Source of the DNA: Methylococcaceae bacterium UBA659
Lineage (GTDB): Bacteria; Pseudomonadota; Gammaproteobacteria; Methylococcales; Methylomonadaceae
Direction: 5' to 3'
NCBI GenBank assembly: GCA_002299495.1
Contig: DBNZ01000062.1
Coordinates: 1-10,978 of the forward strand
DNA: 10,978 nt
Both the position numbers and the translations under genes were made by a program. Each line of letters begins with the position of its first letter. Position 1 is the stretch's first letter. This document shows positions 1-6,289 of the stretch, one piece after another. The notes beneath the pieces were generated by a model that worked only from the letters and a program-made list of their open reading frames with translations, was not told where the DNA came from and ran no database searches.

Positions 1-67
1 GTCTGGAACGGCGACCGAGAGCACCCACAGTACGCGCTTTAGGCGACGCAGGAGCATCAGAGCTTCC
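1..67 (-). mobile_element. Terminal part of an IS5-like element, left copy (runs off the window)
   Basis: Read on the minus strand from 67 leftward, this begins GGAAGCTCTGAT and then continues GCTCCTGCGTCG up to the window edge. The same sequence occurs on the plus strand from 10890 at the other edge, with about four mismatches, but this copy lacks 28 bases present there (10902-10929). The end resembles the terminal repeat of the IS5 group (IS5 itself starts GGAAG and shares the downstream AAGTCC seen in the right copy). It directly abuts CTAA, which fits the YTAR target of that group. No transposase is visible, so it could be an IS end, a MITE, or a decayed copy. Confidence 0.6.
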
Positions 68-71
68 TTAG
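68..71 (-). other. CTAA target site next to the left element
   Basis: TTAG on the plus strand (CTAA on the minus strand) lies exactly at the element border and matches the YTAR target-duplication pattern of the IS5 group. The TAA of this site is also the stop codon of the AMMECR1-like gene, so the insertion would not have changed that protein. Confidence 0.45.
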
Positions 72-634
72 CAGACAGACTCCGCCCAGTACCGATAAAC
101 CTTAACTTGGTCTGACCAATAATCGGCGGGCAGCCCCGATTTCTGCTTTAAATGCCTTAAAAACTGCCCGGGTTCGGGTAGTTGTTCCCAAACTGACGGT
201 AAGAACGTGCCGCGCCGGTGGCCTGCTGTCAAGATTAGCCCGTCAACGCCCGGTTTTAGTTGCTTGAGCAAATCTTGTTCGGAGCTAAACGTCATCGGTT
301 CGGCGGGGGAAAGTATGGACAAATGGATGTTTAGGTCGGTCAATTCCGCTCTTTCCAGAGGCAGGAAACGGGGGTCATGGAAAGCTGCGGAATAGGCGTT
401 TTCGGCAATGTCCACCACCAGCGGTTTGCGTGCTTCCAGTTTGCCGATGCAGCCGCGCAATTGCCTGTTCTTGTGTAATGTGACAAAGGTGGCTCGGCGT
501 TCCTGTAATTCCGATGGGTAATCTGCAAGATTAATGGGTAAAGGCCGCCCCGTTGCCAAACCGTGTTCTATGGCTTGTTTTGCCACCGCCAACAATTGCT
601 GTTTTTGTGCGTCATTCAATGACGTAAGCGCCAT
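68..634 (-). CDS. amrA: AmmeMemoRadiSam system protein A (AMMECR1 family)
   Basis: 188 residues, a normal length for a bacterial AMMECR1-domain protein. The family hallmark LRGCIG is at residues 59-64, preceded by FVTLHKNRQ and followed by a segment with paired aromatic and acidic residues (FHDPRFLPL); the C-terminus KVYRYWAESVC looks complete. No signal peptide or membrane helix is seen, so it is cytoplasmic. The molecular function of AMMECR1 is unknown; the conserved Cys of LRGCIG is a candidate active residue. The ATG lies inside the end of the Memo-like gene (23-base overlap) behind only a weak purine stretch (AGGGTGG), so translation is probably coupled to that gene. Its TAA stop is also the target site of the IS5-like element. 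Family assignment is secure; role is not. Confidence 0.93.
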   Translation of the reverse strand: MALTSLNDAQKQQLLAVAKQAIEHGLATGRPLPINLADYPSELQERRATFVTLHKNRQLRGCIGKLEARKPLVVDIAENAYSAAFHDPRFLPLERAELTDLNIHLSILSPAEPMTFSSEQDLLKQLKPGVDGLILTAGHRRGTFLPSVWEQLPEPGQFLRHLKQKSGLPADYWSDQVKVYRYWAESVC

Positions 635-1391
635 AACCGACCACCCTGCTTTGATCGCCTGCGGTATCGCCCGAATTGCGTAAGTCCACGGTTTTGATGG
701 ACAAGCCTTTATCCCTTGCCAACTTTAACAATCCACTGACCGGCACTTTACCGCAGGCGGCATCGGTGCTGATCTTTTCATAGTCTAATTGTTCAATAAG
801 CGTAGTGGTGGCTTGATCCAGTTTTTTCGCCGTGAAGTAATCGTGGTAATGGCTTAAATCGGAACTAATCACAATTAACGTTTCAGGCCCGCCCCAAAGG
901 CAAGCTAAAACTTGCCCGACTTGCGCCGGCGAGGCATCCCCGGCGACTACCGGCACCAGTGTAAAATGATCCAGAACCCTTTGTAAAAACGGTAAATGCA
1001 CCTCCAGGCTGTGTTCATGACGGTGCGCCGCTTCCAAATAGTCGACGAAAGGCAATTTGCACACTTTGCCTACCGCTTCCTGGTCAATTTCTATGGGCCC
1101 TAGCGGCGTGCTGAAGGTATCGGCTCCGCTTACCGCCAAGCCCTTGAAACCGACCCGATGCGATGGCCCCATCAGCACCACGCGGGTAATCGTGGCATGG
1201 GCTGGCTTTAACCGGGCATAGGCGGAAGCGGCAACCGGCCCGGAATAGACATAACCGGCATGGGGGGCGATGATGGCTTTGGGTGGCTTGGCTTCAGTTT
1301 CGGCGTCACGCAAGAAATCATCCAGCATGAGGCGTAATTGCTTTGGGTTGGCCGGGTAGAATAGCCCGGCCACGGCAGGTTGTCTGTCCAT
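612..1391 (-). CDS. amrB: AmmeMemoRadiSam system protein B (Memo-like protein)
   Basis: 259 residues, the full length of the Memo family, which shares its fold with class III extradiol (LigB-type) dioxygenases. Visible metal-site candidates are His44 in APHAGYVYSG, His78 in MGPSHRVGF, and His181/His183 in SSDLSHYHDYF; Cys213 in AACGKVPVSG fits the conserved cysteine of the family. These correspond to the His/His/His/Cys pocket known in human MEMO1, reported to bind reduced metal ions. No export signal, so cytoplasmic. The start codon has a good Shine-Dalgarno (AAGGAG about 8 bases upstream). It is the first gene of a two-gene unit, overlapping the AMMECR1-like gene by 23 bases, and may also receive transcription from the desaturase 136 bases upstream. 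Its substrate is unknown. Confidence 0.93.
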   Translation of the reverse strand: MDRQPAVAGLFYPANPKQLRLMLDDFLRDAETEAKPPKAIIAPHAGYVYSGPVAASAYARLKPAHATITRVVLMGPSHRVGFKGLAVSGADTFSTPLGPIEIDQEAVGKVCKLPFVDYLEAAHRHEHSLEVHLPFLQRVLDHFTLVPVVAGDASPAQVGQVLACLWGGPETLIVISSDLSHYHDYFTAKKLDQATTTLIEQLDYEKISTDAACGKVPVSGLLKLARDKGLSIKTVDLRNSGDTAGDQSRVVGYGAYVIE

Positions 1392-1475
1392 TGGCTTGCT
1401 CCTTTGGTGTTTATGAAGAGTGGCCGGAAACCAGAAATAGTCGTTGAGGGTCAGTAAGCTACCATAGGTTAAGGT

Positions 1476-1502
1476 TTCGTCAACTGAAAAACAGTTGACG
1501 AA
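1476..1502. repeat. Perfect 11-bp inverted repeat with A5 loop
   Basis: TTCGTCAACTG, five A, CAGTTGACGAA: a perfect 11-base stem. It lies between the desaturase stop and the Memo-like start. No T-run follows on either strand, so it is not a textbook intrinsic terminator. It could be a transcript-end or processing hairpin after the desaturase, or an operator for the Memo/AMMECR1 unit. Its right arm overlaps a second inverted repeat (1498-1522). Confidence 0.7.
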
Positions 1503-1522
1503 TGATGAAAACTAACATTCGT
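1498..1522. repeat. Second inverted repeat ACGAATG / CATTCGT
   Basis: A 7-base stem with an 11-base loop, sharing the bases ACGAA with the right arm of the 1476-1502 hairpin. The two stems cannot form at the same time. It ends 5 bases from the desaturase stop codon. Confidence 0.5.
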
Positions 1523-1527
1523 TAATC

Positions 1528-2598
1528 TTAATTTGGTTTTTTGGCTCGGGGTAGGCTTCGAATGGAGCGGAAGCTAACCAGCTTTTTGCGTTGTTCATCC
1601 CATAAATTCAGCCAAAGGGATTTGAAGCTTTTACGGATAGTCAACGGTTCAACTGCCTGCAAGGCGGGCACTTCGTTGTGGCAGCGTTGCAAATTGTAAT
1701 TGGGTATGTTGGCCCTGACATGATGGATATGATGCAGGCCGATATTGCCGACCAGCCATTGCAACACTTTGGGCAATTTGTAGTACGAGCTGCCTTCCAA
1801 ACCCGAGCGGGTCAAGTCCCAGTCTTCATTCCGTGACCAATAGACATCTTCGTATTGATGTTGCACATAAAACATCCACATGCCGATGCTGGCGGCTATC
1901 CATAAAACCGGCAACTGTATCCATAGGTAGTTCTGGAAACCTAGGGTTAGGCCCAAGGTTAGGGCGATACCGGCAATGGCGGCATTGGTGATGATAACAC
2001 TGCGGTGTTCGCGTTTGCCCGTGCCCGGACTCGGAAACCGGTTGATAACCACAAACAAAAATAACGGGATAATACTGAATAACACCAAAGGGTTGCGGAA
2101 CAGACGGTAGATTATCCGCTTGAGCCTAGGTGCCTTGACATACTCTGCAACCGTTAACGTCCAAATGTCGCCTGTGCCCCGGCGGTCCAGGTTGCCGGAG
2201 GCGGAATGATGGATGACATGGGAGCGTTGCCAGTCTTCAAACGGGGTAAAAACCAAGGTTCCGGCAATATAGCCTAGGATTTTGTTCGCTTTCCTTGATG
2301 GAAAAAAGGCACCGTGGGTACAGTCGTGGAAAAAGATAAAAACCCGAACCAATAGGCAACCGGCAGGTATCGCTAAGAGCAATGTGATCCAATAGGGGTA
2401 ACCTTGCAATACTAAATAGCCCATCAAAGCCCAAAGGCCAAGGTATGGGACGAAAGTGTTCGAAAGTTGCCAGAAGGCTTTTTGGTAACTAGGCTGGGCG
2501 TATTTCGCCACAGCCTGGATTAATTCTTCGCGGGTTAGCTGGAGGTTAGGGAATTCGGTGGGTGCAAACAATTCGGGATAGGTGATTTGATGTGACAT
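1528..2598 (-). CDS. Membrane fatty acid desaturase (DesA/Delta-12-like)
   Basis: 356 residues from the chosen ATG. Membrane di-iron desaturases use three histidine boxes, all present: HDCTH at 91-95, HVIHH at 127-131 and HHIHH at 289-293. Hydrophobic segments near 50-90, 170-186 and 205-245 match the usual four-helix layout, with the boxes on the cytoplasmic side. The enzyme inserts a double bond into acyl chains using O2 and an electron donor; regiospecificity cannot be read from sequence, though the HDCTHGAFF and EDWQRSHVIHH context resembles bacterial Delta-12-type enzymes. An in-frame TTG at 2715 would add 39 residues, but that stretch looks like upstream DNA and contains the promoter-like palindrome, so I prefer ATG at 2598. 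The ribosome site is weak. It lies between the Memo and radical-SAM genes and is co-oriented with Memo. Confidence 0.93.
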   Translation of the reverse strand: MSHQITYPELFAPTEFPNLQLTREELIQAVAKYAQPSYQKAFWQLSNTFVPYLGLWALMGYLVLQGYPYWITLLLAIPAGCLLVRVFIFFHDCTHGAFFPSRKANKILGYIAGTLVFTPFEDWQRSHVIHHSASGNLDRRGTGDIWTLTVAEYVKAPRLKRIIYRLFRNPLVLFSIIPLFLFVVINRFPSPGTGKREHRSVIITNAAIAGIALTLGLTLGFQNYLWIQLPVLWIAASIGMWMFYVQHQYEDVYWSRNEDWDLTRSGLEGSSYYKLPKVLQWLVGNIGLHHIHHVRANIPNYNLQRCHNEVPALQAVEPLTIRKSFKSLWLNLWDEQRKKLVSFRSIRSLPRAKKPN

Positions 2599-2632
2599 TA
2601 ATGGCTCTAAAATAAAATGATAAATCTTGTGG

Positions 2633-2662
2633 GTTATAGCGGAGGTGCCCGGACAATCCGGG
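2633..2662 (-). promoter_or_regulatory. Possible desaturase promoter with operator-like palindrome
   Basis: Upstream of the chosen ATG, the minus strand shows a TATAAC -10-like hexamer (2638-2633). Just upstream of it, where the spacer would be, lies a perfect inverted repeat, CCCGGA-N3-TCCGGG (2648-2662). A palindrome overlapping the promoter spacer is a common repressor arrangement. No convincing -35 hexamer is present, so the promoter is tentative. Confidence 0.3.
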
Positions 2663-3020
2663 AAAGAGGGTTGATGCCTAAAAAGTGCGGCGATCAGCAA
2701 AACCCAAGGTTGCAAATTTGTTAAAAACGGCAGAGGGGGCTGGAAAAACGATGTTTCAGGCGTTGCTCTGAATTCTTGTCTGACCCGGCGGGTCGGTGGC
2801 TAGTGGGGCAGGTTACAATGAATAGAATTGGAATTTTTGGAAGCTGGCTCATTAACAGAGCATTAGTCCATAAATTTTTACTGATAGTTCCCTTAGATGA
2901 AGTTCCGGAAAAAGAACCGCCCACTCATTTGTGGGTTAATGGATCCCTTTACTTTTTCTGAAGCTTGGTTCAAGTTTACCGCAAGTTTGAAGCTGTGGAT
3001 GCCGATGAACAACAAAAAAA

Positions 3021-3080
3021 GTTAGCCTTCCCGTCTAACCGGGGCTAGCAATACCGGGGGCAACCCCGTCTTTCAAGGAG
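3021..3080 (+). promoter_or_regulatory. Structured leader and strong ribosome site of the radical-SAM gene
   Basis: Bases 3021-3027 (GTTAGCC) can pair with 3043-3049 (GGCTAGC, one G-T pair) around an inner CCG/CGG stem. It is followed by a hairpin CGGGG-GCAA-CCCCG (3055-3068) with a GNRA tetraloop. AAGGAG (3075-3080) follows 7 bases before the ATG. Two stacked stems directly before the ribosome site suggest leader regulation. I could not match it to a riboswitch class I know. Confidence 0.4.
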
Positions 3081-3087
3081 ACCCAAC

Positions 3088-4173
3088 ATGACCACGTTTA
3101 TTACCCCCGATACCGTAACCACCCGCTATTGGCATAGCTTAGGCGATGGCCGCATCCAATGCGACCTATGCCCGCGGTTTTGCAAACTGCATAAAGGCCA
3201 GCGCGGTTTGTGTTTTGTTAGGCAAAACCTTGACCACCAGATTGTCATGACCAGTTATGGCCGCTCCAGCGGTTTTGCCATAGACCCCATTGAAAAGAAA
3301 CCGCTCAACCATTTTTTGCCGGGTACGCCGGTGTTTTCGTTCGGCACGGCGGGCTGTAATTTGGCCTGTAAGTTTTGCCAAAACTGGGACATCAGCAAAT
3401 CCAGGGAAATGGACACCTTAATGAGTACGGCATCCCCCGAGGCCATCGCTAAGGCCGCGCAGGAATACGGTTGCGCCAGCGTCGCCTATACCTACAATGA
3501 CCCGGTCATTTTCCATGAATACGCGATAGACGCGGCAAAAGCTTGCCGAAGCTTAGGCATCAAATCGGTGGCGGTGTCGGCCGGCTATGTTTGTGCGGAA
3601 CCGCGTGCGGAGTTTTACCAATGGATGGACGCCGCCAACATCGACCTCAAAGCCTTTTCCGAACGGTTTTACCATGACATCACCGGCAGCCATTTACAAC
3701 CGGTGTTAGAAACCCTGTTGTATCTAAAACGGGAAACCTCGGTTTGGCTGGAGCTGACCACCTTAATCATCCCAGGGGAAAACGATTCGGAAGCCGAATG
3801 GGAAACCATGACCCAATGGGTGGTGGAGAACTTAGGCGCTGACGTGCCGATGCACTTCTCGGCCTTCCACCCTGATTGGAAAATGCGGGATAGGCCGCCG
3901 ACACCGCTTTCGTCTTTGCTAAAGGCAAGGGAAATCGCCTTAAAAAATGGTGTCCGCTATGCTTATGTCGGCAATGTCCATAATAAACAAGCGGACAGCA
4001 CCTATTGCCACCATTGCGGGCAATTGCTGATCGGGCGGGATTGGTACCGTTTATCGGAATGGAACCTGGATGCCGAAGGCTGTTGCCGTTTTTGCGGCGA
4101 ACGTTGCGCCGGGGTTTTTGCGGCCAAGCCAGGTGCTTGGGGGGCAAAACGGCAGGCGGTGGTGATGGGTTGA
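3088..4173 (+). CDS. amrS: AmmeMemoRadiSam system radical SAM enzyme
   Basis: 361 residues. The radical-SAM 4Fe-4S motif CxxxCxxC is at Cys90, Cys94, Cys97 (CNLACKFCQNW), in the setting FSFGTAGCNLAC typical of this family, which is related to pyruvate-formate-lyase activases. Two more cysteine sets flank the core: Cys25, 28, 32, 42 near the N-terminus (CDLCPRFC...LCF), and Cys307, 310, 333, 336 near the C-terminus (CHHC...CRFC), the latter like a zinc ribbon. It should cleave S-adenosylmethionine to a 5'-deoxyadenosyl radical and modify an unknown substrate, with the AMMECR1 and Memo proteins as partners by long-standing gene linkage. Here it is transcribed away from them. The ATG has a strong AAGGAG 7 bases upstream. 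The C-terminus is somewhat longer than the ribbon needs. Confidence 0.94.
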   Translation: MTTFITPDTVTTRYWHSLGDGRIQCDLCPRFCKLHKGQRGLCFVRQNLDHQIVMTSYGRSSGFAIDPIEKKPLNHFLPGTPVFSFGTAGCNLACKFCQNWDISKSREMDTLMSTASPEAIAKAAQEYGCASVAYTYNDPVIFHEYAIDAAKACRSLGIKSVAVSAGYVCAEPRAEFYQWMDAANIDLKAFSERFYHDITGSHLQPVLETLLYLKRETSVWLELTTLIIPGENDSEAEWETMTQWVVENLGADVPMHFSAFHPDWKMRDRPPTPLSSLLKAREIALKNGVRYAYVGNVHNKQADSTYCHHCGQLLIGRDWYRLSEWNLDAEGCCRFCGERCAGVFAAKPGAWGAKRQAVVMG

Positions 4174-4216
4174 GCAGAACCATTTAGCCTCGAGGTTATG
4201 CGGTTTAGGGTTTTTA

Positions 4217-4504
4217 TTGGCGGAAATTCCGGTGTCAACCACGGTTTCGGGCGCTGAAACTTCACCAGATGCACAAGTTGCACAAGCCATCGCCCACCAT
4301 TTCGGCTTGCCGCATCGTCGGGTGGACCGAAAAGAACCCGCCAACTACCAAGATTTGGCCGACGCATTGGTTTTAACAGATGGCGAATTCAATGTCTTTG
4401 AATACGCCCGTATCGCCGCCACCCATAGGGGTCATGTTGCGGCAGGCCATGAAATCAGCGCCTATACGGCACTTGAGGTTTTATACTTTTCAAGATGGGA
4501 CTGA
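4217..4504 (+). pseudogene. Remnant of an asparagine-synthase-like (glutamine-hydrolysing type) gene
   Basis: An open frame of 95 codons without an ATG (TTG at 4217) or a ribosome site. SPDAQVAQAIAHHFGLPHR, the following D-rich segment and LTDGEFNVFEYAR resemble the synthetase half of asparagine-synthase-like proteins just after the ATP-binding SGGxDS loop. Here only a fragment, TTVSGAE, is left of that loop, and the glutaminase domain and the C-terminal half are missing. A second frame at 4198 (MRFRVFIGGNSG) stops after 19 codons. I read this as a decayed piece of a longer gene, not an active enzyme. The family call is from pattern memory and could be wrong. Confidence 0.5.
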
Positions 4505-4613
4505 GTGGTTACAAAAAAAGAGGCAAATGCCAAATTAGGTTTAAGCTATTACCGCTAAACCCGTCCTTATTTAAGCCACTAAACACCAGAAAATCAGTTT
4601 TACTTTCCCACAC

Positions 4614-6287
4614 ATGCCATCGAAATACCTTTTCTTGCTTCTAGCCTTAATTACCTCCGCCCTACTCGCCGTCATTATTTTCTGGCATCAAGGCCTATCC
4701 GCACCAGCGGGCGTCGACCCGCCCGCCACCGTCACCCGGCAAACGGCCAGCACCGAACTCAGCGCCGAGCCGCCCTGCCCTGACGAACACCCCGAATGGA
4801 GGCCGGCTCAGGAGATTGAAGGCGTCAGCATCGTCGCTTCGCCCCAATGCCAACCGGACAACCCGTATGAAGTCGCGGCGGCGGTGAAAGGCACGAATAA
4901 CATATCGATGGCCACGCTGATGCGGACCGATTTAGCGCAGGATGCGCTGGTTATCGGCAACGATAAGGACCACGACGGCGACCCGGACATCGTCTACCTG
5001 AAACTGGAGGTGGTCGAGCTGAACGGTTTTAGTCCGGACGGCGACTTTTTGATGAACACCTACGACATCGCCCCTGGCCTGCAACCGGCAATGTGGACGT
5101 TTGCGCCGAAATCGCGCGGCATGGGCGTGAAGAATTTCAATTCCAAGGTCGCCAACCCGATTCTGCGCGCACCGTCGCCGACGATCCGGGTCGAGCAAGG
5201 CGATGAAATCCGTATCACGCTGGAAAACACCCATTACCTGCCGCACACCATCCATTTGCACGGTGTCGACCATCCGTTCATGACAGCGGACGGACACGAT
5301 AACGACGGTGTCGAGGAACACGCGGTTTATCCCGGCAGCAGCCATACCTATGAATTTAAGCCCCGGCACGCCGGCACCATGTTGTACCATTGCCATGTGC
5401 AAACCGCCCAACACTTGATGATGGGCATGGCGGGAATGCTGGTCGTGGAAGAAAACCAACCCAACAATTGGCTGCAAACCATCAATATCGGCGCGGGGCA
5501 GGTACGGCATCCGTCGGTGGCGGTCAGCAAAAACTACGCCCAAGAATACGATTTGTTTTACCAATCTCTGGACAAACGCTTGTCACAAATCGTCCAGCAA
5601 GCCAACGACCCGCGCCTAGTCGCCGAACGTATGACCCGCGTCTACAACATAACCGAGTCGTTTGAAAATTATTATTTGCTGAACGGGCGCGCCTTCCCAT
5701 ACACCCTGCGCGACAGCCTGGTAGTCGTCAACGATAACGAAAACATCAAATTGCGTGTCGCCAATATGCAGCGCTCGGCGTTGGCCTTGCATATCCACGG
5801 CCACAAGGCGACCATCACCGGCATGGACGGGGTTGACCTTAACCCCGGGCAGCAAATCACCCGCGACGTGTTCGACCTAGCCCCCGCGCAACGGCTGGAT
5901 TTGAGCCTAAAAACCCAAAACGACGGTTTGCACAGCTATGGCCCAGGCTTGTGGATGTTCCACGACCACGTCCCCACCGGTGCCACCACCGACGGCATGG
6001 AGCCGGGCGGCAACATGGCGATCCTGGCTTACCGGCCGTTGCTGGACGAACTCGGTATGCCGAAAATGCACGATGAGCTGTTCGCGCAGGTGTTTAACAA
6101 GGATTACTACGCCAAAAAAACCCCCGTTTGGCAGCGGGGTGATTTTGCCCAGTTGTTGGGTGATGCCGGCATGATTACGCCAAACTATCTGCAATTGATT
6201 ATATTTGGATTGGCCAGCGGCGGCTTGATAGGAATATTGGTTTGGGTGCTGATGCACACACCATCAACCCGGCTCGATAAGGAATAA
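4614..6287 (+). CDS. Membrane-anchored two-domain multicopper oxidase
   Basis: 557 residues. An N-terminal hydrophobic helix (residues 5-24) and a C-terminal one (about 526-547) would tether the protein to the inner membrane with the cupredoxin domains in the periplasm. Domain 1 has HTIHLHG (211-217) and YHCHVQTAQHLMMGM (258-272), giving type 1 ligands His211, Cys260, His267 and Met272 plus trinuclear ligands. Domain 2 has HIHGH (393-397) and FHDH (449-452), where Asp replaces the type 1 cysteine. So there is one type 1 copper, in domain 1, as in two-domain oxidases that form trimers. An acidic loop NDKDHDGDPDIVYL (116-129) resembles a calcium loop. Substrate is unknown; metal or phenol oxidation are options. 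The ATG has no clear ribosome site. The cupredoxin gene starts 2 bases after the stop. Confidence 0.9.
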   Translation: MPSKYLFLLLALITSALLAVIIFWHQGLSAPAGVDPPATVTRQTASTELSAEPPCPDEHPEWRPAQEIEGVSIVASPQCQPDNPYEVAAAVKGTNNISMATLMRTDLAQDALVIGNDKDHDGDPDIVYLKLEVVELNGFSPDGDFLMNTYDIAPGLQPAMWTFAPKSRGMGVKNFNSKVANPILRAPSPTIRVEQGDEIRITLENTHYLPHTIHLHGVDHPFMTADGHDNDGVEEHAVYPGSSHTYEFKPRHAGTMLYHCHVQTAQHLMMGMAGMLVVEENQPNNWLQTINIGAGQVRHPSVAVSKNYAQEYDLFYQSLDKRLSQIVQQANDPRLVAERMTRVYNITESFENYYLLNGRAFPYTLRDSLVVVNDNENIKLRVANMQRSALALHIHGHKATITGMDGVDLNPGQQITRDVFDLAPAQRLDLSLKTQNDGLHSYGPGLWMFHDHVPTGATTDGMEPGGNMAILAYRPLLDELGMPKMHDELFAQVFNKDYYAKKTPVWQRGDFAQLLGDAGMITPNYLQLIIFGLASGGLIGILVWVLMHTPSTRLDKE

Positions 6288-6289
6288 CC

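Larger units (their letters stand above)
2599..3087. other. Divergent intergenic region between desaturase and radical-SAM gene
   Basis: 489 bases without a supported gene. It holds the desaturase promoter candidate (2633-2662), a GACCC-N3-GGGTC hairpin near 2780, and a 47-codon open frame from the ATG at 2818 (MNRIGIFGSW start) for which I see no family and only a weak ribosome site. The end of the region folds into the structured leader described separately. Compared with the coding DNA around it, 2817-3020 is AT-rich and may be eroded gene remnant. Confidence 0.5.

Noticed and set aside
2599..2715. TTG start at 2715 giving a 395-residue desaturase
   Set aside because: The extra 39 residues do not resemble the family, and this DNA contains the promoter-like TATAAC and palindrome.
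2818..2961. 47-codon peptide in the desaturase/radical-SAM gap
   Set aside because: Weak ribosome site, no recognised family and AT-rich eroded surroundings; noted only inside the intergenic entry.
3021..3080. Cyclic-di-GMP, ZTP or guanidine-II riboswitch before the radical-SAM gene
   Set aside because: The conserved loop sequences of these classes as I know them are not present; only a generic structured leader is supported.
4168..4200. Terminator after the radical-SAM gene
   Set aside because: Only 4-bp GGTT/AACC stems without a following T-run.
4932..5564. 210-codon minus-strand open frame inside the multicopper oxidase
   Set aside because: It is a shadow of the high-GC oxidase codons, rich in Arg/His/Val, with no family pattern and fully antisense to a well-supported gene.
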